The translations under genes were made by a program, and so were the position numbers. A stretch of DNA of 28,655 nt from Pseudomonadota bacterium (GTDB taxonomy: Bacteria; Pseudomonadota; Gammaproteobacteria; Steroidobacterales; Steroidobacteraceae): contig JAFAEQ010000046.1 in assembly GCA_023423935.1 (NCBI GenBank), positions 1 through 28,655 on the forward strand. Direction: 5' to 3'. Shown here piece by piece: positions 16,667 through 24,958 of this stretch. The notes under the pieces were generated by a model. The model did no database searches. It was not told the origin of the DNA and was given only the letters and a program-made list of their open reading frames with translations. Within the stretch, counting starts at the first letter, position 1, and the number at the start of each line of letters is the position of its first letter.

Positions 16667-16780
16667 TCATTCCCGCAAACCGAGCGTACTCGTACTGCAC
16701 AGGATGCCCGCGACCACAAGCGCCAGGCTTCCCACTCGCCATCCGAGAATACGACAGCCCGATTCAGAAGAAACGTTCAT
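16667..16780 (-). CDS. Possible 37-aa membrane peptide
   Basis: A short frame upstream of the AraC gene on the same strand. AGGA sits 8 nt before the ATG at 16780. The peptide has a polar N-terminus (MNVSSESGCRILGWRVG) and one hydrophobic helix (SLALVVAGILCSTSTLGL). An overlapping frame gives MASGKPGACGRGHPVQYEYA followed by RFAGMMELEKRRDLRSIG, whose end also looks protein-like, so a frameshifted remnant is possible. No homolog recognised. Only the ribosome site and hydrophobicity support it. Confidence 0.3.
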   Translation of the reverse strand: MNVSSESGCRILGWRVGSLALVVAGILCSTSTLGLRE

Positions 16781-17012
16781 TGCGTAGTTCCTTTGAGGCC
16801 GACCCAGAGGACATCACCACCCGCTCCTGTCAGACACATTTGGGAGAATGAATCCTGAATCATGCGCGACACGTCGACGTGGCGTGCCGTTCGTCCATCC
16901 GTTCTGACCGTTCGACACGGCGCTTTGGCCGATCGACATCGTTCGATCGTGCGCCTGCGGCAACGCTGTAATCTGGCTCGCAGTTGAACTCGCGTTCGTT
17001 CAAGGAGCCGAC

Positions 17013-18518
17013 ATGAATCGATCGAATGCTCTCCTCGCAATGGGCTGTGCATGCTTCTCACTCCTGCCTACTCACGTGACAGTCGCGGCCACATTGCTCA
17101 TCGAGAACGTAACGCTCGTGTCGCCCGAACAGCAGCAGCCGCTGGGCAACCGGTATGTATGGATTCGCGATGGGCGCATCGCCGCCGTCAGCGATCACGT
17201 CATTGCGCCACCCGACGGCGCGCAGCGGCTCGACGGAACCGGCAAGTTCCTGACACCTGGACTGACGGATGCGCATGTGCACGTGACCGATGCGATCGGT
17301 CTGCCATTCGGATCTGAAGATCCGCAGCACGCGGCCTTGAAGGAGGATTTCTACGCGCAGCAACCTCGCAGTTATCTCTACTTCGGCGTGACGCAGGTGC
17401 TCGATCCCAGCAACATGCCAGAACGGCTCGCGGATTTCGCGACACGCAAGCACCATCCCGACATCTACCGCTGCGGCGCAGCCCCGGTGGTCGATGGATA
17501 TCCGCTCGTGTTCATGGACAAGGCCGTGCGACACGAGGTGTACAACGACTACATCTTCGAGCCCGCGAACGGGCGCGAGCATCCGTTGCCTGCGAACGTG
17601 AATCCGGCTGAGCACACACCGGAAGCCGTGGTCGAGCGCATCGCTGCGAGTGGCGCTCTATGCGTCAAAGTATTTCTGGAAGATGGATTCGGTGAGAGCA
17701 GCGACTGGCCGATCATGAGTACGGACACCTTGAAGCGCGTGCGTGCAGCAACGAAGAAGCACGGGTTGTTGCTTCTCGCCCATGCGAATGCCCTGGACAT
17801 GCAACGCATCGCCGTCGACGGCAAAGTCGACATCATCATGCATGGGCTTTGGAACTGGAACGAGCTGCAACGGGAGCCGGGCATACCACCACCCATCGCA
17901 GATCATTTGCGCATGATTCGCGCCAAGAAGATCGGCTACCAAGCCACACTACGTGTCTTACCCGGTGTCACGGATCTCCTGGACCCGCATCTGCTGGAGG
18001 ATCCGACGTATGCGAAGGTGGTGCCGCCGAGGCTTCTCGCGTGGTATCACACTGAGGCCGCGCAGTGGTTCAAGCGCGACGCGTTCGGACCGAACGTGGA
18101 TGCAGCGGCCGTACTCGCCCAGCGTCGGGGAGCAAACGCACAGTGGACAACATCCGAGCACGGCATGCGCGCGCTGCGATACCTTTATGAACTGGGCCAG
18201 CCGATGCTGCTGGGAAGCGACACTCCTTCGGCTCCAACGTACGGTAATCAACCTGGCTATGACACTTACAAGGAAATGCAGCTGATGGCACACGCTGGGA
18301 TTCCTCTGTCCGCTATTTTTGCGGCCGGCACGATCAACAATGCGAGGCGGCTGGGCCTGTCGAAGGACTACGGCACGATCGAGCCCGGCAAGATCGCGAA
18401 TCTGGTCTTGCTCCAGGCAAATCCGCTCGCGAGCCTGGACGCATGGACGAAGATCGATACGGTGATCCTGCGAGGCGAGCCCATCGAGCGCGAAACGCTG
18501 GCGGCCGATGCGAGATAG
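17013..18518 (+). CDS. Secreted amidohydrolase-family metal enzyme
   Basis: 501-aa periplasmic enzyme of the amidohydrolase superfamily (imidazolonepropionase/prolidase-like subgroup). A signal peptide covers residues 1-26 (ALLAMGCACFSLLPTHVTVA). A beta-sandwich strand follows (LLIENVTLVSPEQQQPLGNR), then the barrel with metal ligands H88 and H90 (DAHVH), candidate bridging lysine K219 (LCVKVFLEDG), H257 (LLAHANA), H277 (IIMHGLW) and D403 (LLGSDTPSAP). The C-terminal motif YGTIEPGKIANLVLLQANPL is typical of the family. AGGAG lies 6 nt upstream of the ATG. The last 11 nt overlap the sensor kinase gene, an unusual pairing that suggests coordinated expression. Substrate unknown. Confidence 0.88.
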   Translation: MNRSNALLAMGCACFSLLPTHVTVAATLLIENVTLVSPEQQQPLGNRYVWIRDGRIAAVSDHVIAPPDGAQRLDGTGKFLTPGLTDAHVHVTDAIGLPFGSEDPQHAALKEDFYAQQPRSYLYFGVTQVLDPSNMPERLADFATRKHHPDIYRCGAAPVVDGYPLVFMDKAVRHEVYNDYIFEPANGREHPLPANVNPAEHTPEAVVERIAASGALCVKVFLEDGFGESSDWPIMSTDTLKRVRAATKKHGLLLLAHANALDMQRIAVDGKVDIIMHGLWNWNELQREPGIPPPIADHLRMIRAKKIGYQATLRVLPGVTDLLDPHLLEDPTYAKVVPPRLLAWYHTEAAQWFKRDAFGPNVDAAAVLAQRRGANAQWTTSEHGMRALRYLYELGQPMLLGSDTPSAPTYGNQPGYDTYKEMQLMAHAGIPLSAIFAAGTINNARRLGLSKDYGTIEPGKIANLVLLQANPLASLDAWTKIDTVILRGEPIERETLAADAR

Positions 18519-19587
18519 TTCGACCAGCCGGCATACGGATCTGGCCTACTGGGCATTGCAGCTCCTGGGATGGGGCTTCTACTTCTACGCGCAGGCTTCG
18601 GGCGAAGTCATCTTTGCGTCGGTGTCGTGGCGTCAAGCAGCCACGCTGTGGGGCACAGTCTGTCTGGCCAGCCTCTGCCTCACTCACTGGCTACGCTGGA
18701 TCGTCAGGCGCCATGACTGGCTCGCACTTCGACCCATCGCGTTTCTGAGTCGAATCGTTGCGGCAACGCTGCTCATCTCTGCAACGTCGTATCTCCTCAC
18801 TCTTGCAATGTCACAGGAGGTGTACGGCACACCGGTGGCGCCAATCACCGCAGCCTTTTACCAGCGGTTGTCCGTGAGCGAACAGCTTCGCAACCTGTTC
18901 ATCGTCGTCCTGGCAGTACACAGCGCATGGGTTGCGAACTATCTGGCCTTCGCGATGCAACGTCATCGGTATCACGCCGAATTGCAGCAAGCACAGCTCG
19001 GGGAAGCGTTGCGGGCCGCGGAGCTGCAGTTGCTGAAGTCGCAGCTCAATCCGCATTTTCTCTTCAATGCGCTCAATGGCCTGCGATCACTCATCGTCGA
19101 TGAGCCTGCCCGCGCGCGCGACGCAGTGACTCAGCTGGCGCGAGCCTTGCGCTATACACTCGCCACAGGCGATGAGGATCTCGTCTCGCTCCAGCGCGAG
19201 CTCGAAATGGTGGACGACTATCTGGCCCTGGAATCATTGCGATTAGCGGAACGTCTGCAGGTGGAACGCGACATCTCCAGTGCAGCTCGAACGGCGCGCG
19301 TGCCTGCCATGCTGTTGCAAACGCTGGTCGAAAATGCAATCAAGCATGGGATTGCGCCTCTCAAACAAGGCGGTGAACTTCTCATCTGCGCGCACGTTGA
19401 AGGCGAGCAGCTCACTGTTCGCGTGTCGAACCCGAGGCCGTCGGATCGAGAGGCCGGAGCGAGCGAAGGTGTGGGCTTGAAGAATTCATCCGAGCGCCTG
19501 CGGCTGCTGTTCGGATCTCGCGCCCGTTTGAACCTGGATCTTTCGCAAGCTGGCAAGGCCATTGCGGAGGTCCGGCTGCCACTATGA
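18508..19587 (+). CDS. LytS/YehU-type sensor histidine kinase
   Basis: 359-aa inner-membrane kinase of the His_kinase (PF06580) group. Four hydrophobic segments fill residues 12-150 (near YWALQLLGWGFYFYAQ, AATLWGTVCLASLCLTHWL, IVAATLLISATSYLLTLAM, FIVVLAVHSAWVANYLAFAM). The phosphoacceptor is H183 in LKSQLNPHFLFNALN. The ATP-binding N-box is LLQTLVENAIKHGI (N276), and GVGLKNSSERLRLLFG supplies the G-box. The start overlaps the amidohydrolase stop; the stop overlaps the response-regulator start as ATGA. It pairs with that LytTR regulator. The sensed signal is unknown. Confidence 0.95.
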   Translation: MRDSSTSRHTDLAYWALQLLGWGFYFYAQASGEVIFASVSWRQAATLWGTVCLASLCLTHWLRWIVRRHDWLALRPIAFLSRIVAATLLISATSYLLTLAMSQEVYGTPVAPITAAFYQRLSVSEQLRNLFIVVLAVHSAWVANYLAFAMQRHRYHAELQQAQLGEALRAAELQLLKSQLNPHFLFNALNGLRSLIVDEPARARDAVTQLARALRYTLATGDEDLVSLQRELEMVDDYLALESLRLAERLQVERDISSAARTARVPAMLLQTLVENAIKHGIAPLKQGGELLICAHVEGEQLTVRVSNPRPSDREAGASEGVGLKNSSERLRLLFGSRARLNLDLSQAGKAIAEVRLPL

Positions 19588-20288
19588 GAGTGCTCATCGT
19601 CGATGATGAACCGCTGGCGCGGCGCGAGCTGCGCCGGCTGCTTGATTCGTTCCCCGCGATCCAGATCGTCGGCGAGGCTGCGAACATCGATGACGCACGA
19701 TCGAGCATCGAAGAGCTTTCCCCCGAGCTCGTGTTTCTCGACATCCAGATGCCGGGAGGCACCGGCTTCGATCTGCTGACGCAACTCGATCGCCTGCCCC
19801 GCATCGTCTTCACGACCGCTTACGATCAATACGCGGTCAAAGCCTTCGAGGTGAACGCGCTCGACTATCTGTTGAAGCCGATCGAGCCCGAACGGCTCGC
19901 GACCACGCTTCGCAAGATCGAGACAGCGCCCGTTGCACGCGTCGACGACGCGCCGCTCGACCAACTGTTCGTTCGCGACGGGCCGCGCTGTTGGTTCGTA
20001 CCGCTGCGCGAAGTGAGCCTGTTCACCTCCGAAGGAAACTATGTTCGGCTGTCATGGGGCAAAGAGCGCCCGCTGCTGGGACGCTCGCTGGCAGCGCTGG
20101 AGGAAAAGCTCGACTCGGGCCGGTTCTTTCGCGCCAATCGCGCCCAGATCGTGAACCTGGATTTCATCCAGCAAGTGGAACTCGGCGACGGCGGCCGACT
20201 GCACGTGCAATTGCGCGATGGACCTGAGATCGAAGTCTCGCGAAGGCAGGCACGACTGTTCCGCGCGAGAACGACCGTGCCGCGCTGA
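19584..20288 (+). CDS. LytTR-family response regulator
   Basis: 234-aa two-component regulator. The receiver domain (1-115) has the acidic pair D7/D8 (VDDEP), phosphoacceptor D53 (VFLDIQMPGG), T77-region switch (IVFTTAYDQYAV) and K-loop NALDYLLKPIEPERL. The C-terminal LytTR DNA-binding domain (about 130-230) contains VSLFTSEGNYVRLSW, LEEKLDSGRFFRANRAQIVN and LDFIQQVELGDGGRL. It is translated by overlap with the LytS-type kinase. Targets probably include this operon or the bicupin genes downstream; neither can be shown from sequence. Confidence 0.96.
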   Translation: MRVLIVDDEPLARRELRRLLDSFPAIQIVGEAANIDDARSSIEELSPELVFLDIQMPGGTGFDLLTQLDRLPRIVFTTAYDQYAVKAFEVNALDYLLKPIEPERLATTLRKIETAPVARVDDAPLDQLFVRDGPRCWFVPLREVSLFTSEGNYVRLSWGKERPLLGRSLAALEEKLDSGRFFRANRAQIVNLDFIQQVELGDGGRLHVQLRDGPEIEVSRRQARLFRARTTVPR

Positions 20289-20309
20289 CGAAGCCGCTGT
20301 CGCGGCACG
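20276..20309 (+). terminator. Candidate hairpin at the end of the two-component operon
   Basis: Perfect 9-bp inverted repeat CGTGCCGCG / CGCGGCACG (20276-20284 and 20301-20309, 16-nt loop) overlapping the regulator's stop region. No T-run follows, so intrinsic termination is uncertain. It could instead protect the mRNA end. Confidence 0.35.
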
Positions 20310-20326
20310 CAGCGATCTGCCTCGCG

Positions 20327-20443
20327 TTAGGAAATCTCTGATCAATTCGCCATTCGCAACCATAGTTGCTTCGCCCACCGAAGCATTCCAACCAGTGCAA
20401 ACTTGCGAAGGTCAGGGAAGCCGATAAATCAGAGCTTCCTTAG
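20327..20443. mobile_element. Small palindromic element with AGGAA..CTCTGAT termini (MITE-like)
   Basis: The left end TTAGGAAATCTCTGATCAAT (20327) and the right end ATAAATCAGAGCTTCCTTAG (20424-20443) are imperfect inverted repeats. Inside is a hairpin TGCTTCG-cccac-CGAAGCA, plus GCAA-ccatag-TTGC. TTAG-like sequence at both borders might be a target duplication. The ends match the terminal motif of the larger element at 28149-28436. No coding capacity. Inferred to be a non-autonomous mobile element. Confidence 0.5.
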
Positions 20444-20686
20444 GTCACGAATGTCAATCCCGGCACCGATCGGCCGCGCGATCCTTGACAGCCCGATCCC
20501 CTGTCAGGGATTCTTGGAGCACCTAAACGACGTAGTTATCGACGTATAGGTGAGCAGACTTTCGTCTCCGCAGCAGTTTCTCGTTGATCGTCCTACGGTG
20601 TCGATCTACGGCGACGCGCGGGACGGACATCAATCCCGATCGAGGTGCGCAGCGACCTCGCGGGCAAAGAACTATTCGGGGGGCAG
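20444..20686. promoter_or_regulatory. Upstream region of the bicupin operon with direct repeats
   Basis: A TTGACA hexamer lies at 20485-20490, but no good -10 box at 16-18 nt can be seen. A direct repeat CGACGTA occurs at 20528-20534 and 20540-20546, 12 nt start to start, on one face of the helix. This could be an activator site for the genes starting at 20687. LytTR regulators bind direct repeats, but the spacing here is shorter than their usual one. Confidence 0.3.
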
Positions 20687-21631
20687 ATGCAGCCAGGCAA
20701 TCGATTCAGAAAACTACTTCCAACGCTGGGTGCGTTGCTGCTGTTCAGCGCAGCGTCCGCCAGCGATATCCGCATTCCCGAGTCGCGCGACCGGTCGAGC
20801 GAAGTCGTCGGCTTCGTCCAACCGAAAGACCTGCATTTCCGTCCATTGGTGTTGCCGGGTTTGAAGATCGCGGAATACAAGCAGCTGAGCTTCGACGAGA
20901 AGACCGGCGCGAGGACGCTCCTGGTGCGCTTGCCGAAGGGCTGGAAACAGCCGGCCGGCTACCATTCGTCAGAGCTCGAACTCTTCGTTGTTGAAGGCGG
21001 CATCAGCATCGGCGACAAGCCGCTGGGCAGATACGCCTATGCCTATTACCCGCCAGGCTATGCGCACAGCTACGGCACGGAGGAAGGTGCCACCGTGCTG
21101 CAGTTTTGGGGCGGCGCGCCCGACTACACCGCGAGTGCCACGTCCCGGCCCGGAACGAATACGGCCGCTGCAGTCGATGGCCTTGCCTATAACAGCGTGC
21201 GCACGACGACCCCCGCCATCCTGCCCAAGTTCCGGGATGAGCCCATCATGGAGAACTCGCCGATCCACGTGAAGCTCCTGCGCGTGGACCAGTCCACCGG
21301 CCAGAAGACCTGGATCGCGACCTCACCCGGCGGATATCCGGTCATGAGTGGTGAGGGTCATTTGCCGCCCTGGTCATCCAGCAAAAGTTGGCAGGAGGGA
21401 TTCCTGATCGCGGGCGACATGACAATCGCCGAGTGTCTGCCGGAGGGGCAGGTGGCGGGCACGTATGCGCCCAATGGTTACTTCTTCCGGCCGGCCGGCG
21501 TGAAGTCCGGCGGCCTGAGCCAGTACTCGGACGGCTTCGCCGTCTGGTTGTATCGCAGTGGCCCGGGGCACTGGCTCACGTATGACAACACGTGCGCGGA
21601 GCCTGCCGCGGCCGCAAGAGGAGGACGATAG
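20687..21631 (+). CDS. Secreted bicupin protein 1 (DUF4437-like)
   Basis: 314-aa exported protein with two cupin halves. The signal peptide is MQPGNRFRKLLPTLGALLLF followed by SAASAS. The N-terminal cupin (about 50-145) keeps likely metal ligands H93 (QPAGYHSSELELFVVEG) and H127 (YPPGYAHSYG). The C-terminal cupin (about 195-295) reads SWQEGFLIAGDMTIAECLPEG and FFRPAGVKSGG, with no histidines at the matching places. ATG 20687 is preferred over GTG 20645 because it opens the signal peptide; a G-run precedes it. The next gene starts 2 nt after the stop. DUF4437-like is a tentative family call; enzymatic role unknown. Confidence 0.82.
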   Translation: MQPGNRFRKLLPTLGALLLFSAASASDIRIPESRDRSSEVVGFVQPKDLHFRPLVLPGLKIAEYKQLSFDEKTGARTLLVRLPKGWKQPAGYHSSELELFVVEGGISIGDKPLGRYAYAYYPPGYAHSYGTEEGATVLQFWGGAPDYTASATSRPGTNTAAAVDGLAYNSVRTTTPAILPKFRDEPIMENSPIHVKLLRVDQSTGQKTWIATSPGGYPVMSGEGHLPPWSSSKSWQEGFLIAGDMTIAECLPEGQVAGTYAPNGYFFRPAGVKSGGLSQYSDGFAVWLYRSGPGHWLTYDNTCAEPAAAARGGR

Positions 21632-21633
21632 TC

Positions 21634-22794
21634 ATGAAGTCGCGATACGCACTGTTTTTGTCGATCCTCGTCTCGTCGGGTCTGGCAACGGCGGCAACGC
21701 CCTCGTCGGCGCAGAGCTATGGCCCTCCGACGGTGAGCCAGAATCCACCCTTTCCGGTGCCGAAGTCTGGCTACGAAGTCGAAGGCCGAACGGGGCTCAT
21801 GCACAGCATCCCCAACCTGGAATTCGTCGAGTGGGAGCCGTTCAACGCACCGGGTATTCCTGACGGTCTGCACAGAAGGCTGCTCAGCATTTCGCCCAGC
21901 ATGGCAGCGGTCGCGCAGGTGACGCACGTCCCTGCCGGATGGCGTCAGCCAGCGGGTTACGATGAAGTCGACAACGAGATCGTCGTCCTGGAAGGCGATC
22001 TGAGCATCGGCGAAGGTGCCGACGCGGAGAAGCTCACCAAGTATTCCTACAGCTATATTCCTGCAGGTATGTGGCGGGGTCCCGTCACGTCACGCCAGGG
22101 TGCGGTGCTGCTGCAGTGGTACAAGGGTGCGCCGAAGTTCGTCGCCTCCAAGAAGGGCAAGCGCGGCGCTCGCGTGCACGCGCGGGTTCGCGACTGGAAC
22201 CGATATAAGAACGCCTGGTACATCGACGATCCGTTCCCCGCGTATCGCACGGGCGGAAACTTCCCCGGCTATCTGCACAACCTCATGCGCAGTGACCCGG
22301 ATACCGGCGAGCAGACCTGGATGACGTTCGTCTCCAGCATTCCCGCGCCTCCGAGCGGCGATGCGGGCAACTTCGGCGGCGGCGCTGAAGTCCATCCCAG
22401 CTTCGAGGAGTACTACTTCCCCGAGGGCAGCGAGTTTTCGACCGTGGACGACAGAGCGCCGAGGAAGGCCATCTATGGCGGGGAGTGCGTGGAGCAAGGC
22501 GTGTCGACGTATGAGCGTGGCACACGCGGGTACTTCTGGCGCGCTGCCGGCGTCGCGCACGGTTCCGTCGCACAGCCGCCACCGCCGCAAAAAGACCGCG
22601 ACGGTAACGTGCAGGGTGGACGAGATAAGCCCACTTGGAGCTGGACGCTGGTGCGAACCGGCACGCGGCTGTGGGCGACTTACGTGACCGACTGCACGTA
22701 CCAGACCGGCCTCGAGTATCTGGGAACGAAGGGCTGGCGCAAGTACGACTACGACGTGCCTCGCTACGTCCCGCGGGATCACGCGCCACACTGA
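21634..22794 (+). CDS. Secreted bicupin protein 2, paralog of the preceding gene
   Basis: 386-aa exported protein related to bicupin 1, with a signal peptide (MKSRYALFLSILVSSGLATA) and two cupin halves. Shared landmarks are GWRQPAGYDEVDNEIVVLEG, a GAVLLQWYKGAP strand end, and DTGEQTWMTFVSS matching STGQKTWIATS. In the N-terminal cupin the ligand positions are D110 and R148 rather than His. In the C-terminal cupin histidines are kept: H254 (AEVHPSFEEYYFPEG) and H309 (FWRAAGVAHGS). A C-terminal extension carries PPPPQKDRDG and an aromatic tail. GGAGG lies 9 nt upstream. Cotranscribed with bicupin 1; hairpins follow the stop. Confidence 0.82.
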   Translation: MKSRYALFLSILVSSGLATAATPSSAQSYGPPTVSQNPPFPVPKSGYEVEGRTGLMHSIPNLEFVEWEPFNAPGIPDGLHRRLLSISPSMAAVAQVTHVPAGWRQPAGYDEVDNEIVVLEGDLSIGEGADAEKLTKYSYSYIPAGMWRGPVTSRQGAVLLQWYKGAPKFVASKKGKRGARVHARVRDWNRYKNAWYIDDPFPAYRTGGNFPGYLHNLMRSDPDTGEQTWMTFVSSIPAPPSGDAGNFGGGAEVHPSFEEYYFPEGSEFSTVDDRAPRKAIYGGECVEQGVSTYERGTRGYFWRAAGVAHGSVAQPPPPQKDRDGNVQGGRDKPTWSWTLVRTGTRLWATYVTDCTYQTGLEYLGTKGWRKYDYDVPRYVPRDHAPH

Positions 22795-22811
22795 TCGTTC
22801 GGAGTGTTCGC

Positions 22812-22861
22812 TTCTCCCTTTAGGGAGAACGGACGGGGAGAAGGCGCAGCTTCGCTGCGCC
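22812..22861 (+). terminator. Paired hairpins after the bicupin operon
   Basis: Two perfect stems lie 18 nt after the stop. TTCTCCC-ttta-GGGAGAA is at 22812-22829, and GGCGCAGC-ttc-GCTGCGCC (8 bp) is at 22843-22861. No T-run follows either, so they may be transcript-end stabilisers or REP-like rather than classic terminators. The rest of the 321-nt gap to 23116 shows no gene. Confidence 0.5.
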
Positions 22862-23115
22862 TGGATCACGCACATAGAGAACCCAACTGCCGCAATCACG
22901 CCGCAGTTGAGGCCGGCGAGGCCTGCAGAATACCTATTCGGTTACACGGTCCTGCCCAGCGAACGGTACGCGTAGAGCCAGACACCTCCTTTCATTCCCG
23001 GCAACAGCTGGACAACCACATCGAACCGCTTCATTCGTCGGTTCGCGATCGGCAAGCATCTCCAGCCGTACGCAGTAGCTTCGCCCGCTCATCTTCCTGT
23101 TGTGGGTCAATCGGA

Positions 23116-23601
23116 TCACTCGTCCCCGGCGCCGAACCATTTGCCGACCACCTTGGTGACGATCGGATTGACCTTCTTGAGCAGTGTCTTGCCGAGAGAC
23201 ATCCAGCGACTGCGCTCCGCTCTATCCAGCTCCTCATCGCGTCGATACCGGCGAGTCGCCTGATCTCCGATCGTTCTAAACAGTTCACTGTCCGGCTGAT
23301 AGGACGGATCGAGCCGCTCCACGATCCTCATCAGTAGCAGTGATTCGGCGTGAATGATCTCGTCCAATCCGCACTCATCCTGCGCGCCGATTCTGAAATC
23401 TGCTTCTGCCAGCCTCAGAATCTCATTGGTGTGCGCACGATAGAACTCATCGGCGAAGCGCGCCGGGACATTACCTTCGCGTCCTATCCCACCTCGCAAC
23501 GCTCGCCCTCGCCCACCGATCAAACCGCCAATGATGCCGATCAGCAGGACCAGCAGCAGGAAGATCCAGATCCAATTCTGAGTCAGCGTGGGACCGTCCA
23601 T
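23116..23601 (-). CDS. Membrane-anchored hypothetical protein
   Basis: 161-aa protein of unknown family. One N-terminal transmembrane helix (WIWIFLLLVLLIGIIGGLIG, about 10-29) is followed by a basic Arg/Gly-rich segment (GGRGRALRGGIGREGN). A soluble, mostly helical domain comes next (EFYRAHTNEILRLAEADFRI, HAESLLLMRIVERLDP, RTIGDQATRRYRRDEELDRA), and a basic C-terminal helix ends GKTLLKKVNPIVTKVVGKWF. GAGG sits 6 nt upstream of the ATG at 23601. It is on the same strand as the S41 gene upstream, 133 nt away. No function can be inferred. Confidence 0.8.
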   Translation of the reverse strand: MDGPTLTQNWIWIFLLLVLLIGIIGGLIGGRGRALRGGIGREGNVPARFADEFYRAHTNEILRLAEADFRIGAQDECGLDEIIHAESLLLMRIVERLDPSYQPDSELFRTIGDQATRRYRRDEELDRAERSRWMSLGKTLLKKVNPIVTKVVGKWFGAGDE

Positions 23602-23734
23602 TGCGCACCTCGTGGGATCAGTAAATACGTTTCAGCAACGCCGGTGCGGACGCTCATTGCCTCCACCACCTTACGTCTCGCTATCGATCTTCGCCGACGC
23701 TTCGACATCATGTCACCGCGCCGCCTACGGTCAG

Positions 23735-24958
23735 TTAGGGCCTCGCCAGAATCCACTCCAGCGCTGCATCTTTTCCCGCCTTGAACAACGCCCAATCAGG
23801 ATCGATTCGTTGATCGGGCATTACAGTCTCACTCTCTGAGTCCGGCTGGAATCTGTACTTGAGCATCGAACAAGAGACACGCAGCTTCGAGAGTGGAAGC
23901 GTGAACATATGGTTCTCCTGATATCCGTTGGGACGCGCACCCGTGGGCTCGCCGACCAGGATTGCTTCCGTCTCTCTGCGAAAGTCGGTGATGTTGGTCA
24001 TGCCCGCTGAAAATGCGCCGCGGCCGGTAATCACGAAGAGGTGTCCAGCACGGTTCAAGGCGGGCATGAATATCAGCTTGTAGATGAGGTGATCCCTCCC
24101 CTTGGTGAAGTTTCCACCCTGGTTCCAGCGCATATCGATGATCAAGCGCCTGACCGGATGCCTCCCGATGTATTCCCAGAGCCTCGCGGACTGCGTCTCC
24201 AGGTCGCGGTAGGAGCGGAAATTCACATACACAGTTTTCGAGTCAGCCAGGTATGCAAACCAAAGCGCATCCTCTGGGTGCTGAAAAGGCAATGGCACCG
24301 GCTCGATAGCGACCTCCCCTGACCTGCTGGCTCCTGCAGGAACAGCCCGAATCCGCATCTCGAAGCGACGACCCGAGTCATCTTCAAAGGTGAAATCCGC
24401 AGAGCCCGGAACCGAAAGGATGCCTGCGGAGGCGAGCGGCTCGACGCTCATGAGCTGCGTGGCGCTGCTGTTCAGCACATACCACTGGTTCTCCGCTTGA
24501 GGAATGAACCGTTGCATCCTCTTCTGAGCTTCCTCGATGGATACGGATCCGATAGAGACAATCCTGGATCCGAGTGCTTCACGGTATTCAGGAGCCGCTC
24601 GGATGACCCTCAGATCGTTGCCAAACCAGAAGGCTTCCAGCGGGAATCTTTGATACAAGCCCGATGTGTCCAGAAACGTATGCCCATCGCCAATGAGGGC
24701 CGCCAGGTGCTGCAGGCCGGCGACGACTTCGTAATCCTTCATCGAGGGAATCCGCTGGCGCAGGTCGGAGACCGCCTGGTCGTACTCGGCTTTGCTGATG
24801 AAATGAAACGGTTCTCGATGTTTCGTCGCGATCTCGTTGGCGAAAAAGTCGAGATCCTGTCGCCACTGTTCGGCAGTCAAATCCGGAATCGACGCTTCAC
24901 CGTGAGCAAGGTTGGAAACAATGAGCAGGACGCAGAACAGTTTCTTCATAAAGCTCAT
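23735..24958 (-). CDS. Secreted S41-family peptidase-like protein
   Basis: 407-aa exported protein with a signal peptide (MKKLFCVLLIVSNLAHGEAS after a short lead). The N-terminal helical part ends in ALIGDGHTFLD (H93), a feature of tricorn/S41-type proteases. The C-terminal domain has the strand VRRLIIDMRWNQGGN and the probable nucleophile S317 in ITGRGAFSAGM, then EAILVGEPTGARPNGY (E337). These fit the S41 Ser-based catalytic site, so a serine protease or related hydrolase is likely. The ATG at 24958 has AGG 8 nt upstream and is preferred over 24949 and over longer starts. Substrate unknown. Confidence 0.85.
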   Translation of the reverse strand: MSFMKKLFCVLLIVSNLAHGEASIPDLTAEQWRQDLDFFANEIATKHREPFHFISKAEYDQAVSDLRQRIPSMKDYEVVAGLQHLAALIGDGHTFLDTSGLYQRFPLEAFWFGNDLRVIRAAPEYREALGSRIVSIGSVSIEEAQKRMQRFIPQAENQWYVLNSSATQLMSVEPLASAGILSVPGSADFTFEDDSGRRFEMRIRAVPAGASRSGEVAIEPVPLPFQHPEDALWFAYLADSKTVYVNFRSYRDLETQSARLWEYIGRHPVRRLIIDMRWNQGGNFTKGRDHLIYKLIFMPALNRAGHLFVITGRGAFSAGMTNITDFRRETEAILVGEPTGARPNGYQENHMFTLPLSKLRVSCSMLKYRFQPDSESETVMPDQRIDPDWALFKAGKDAALEWILARP

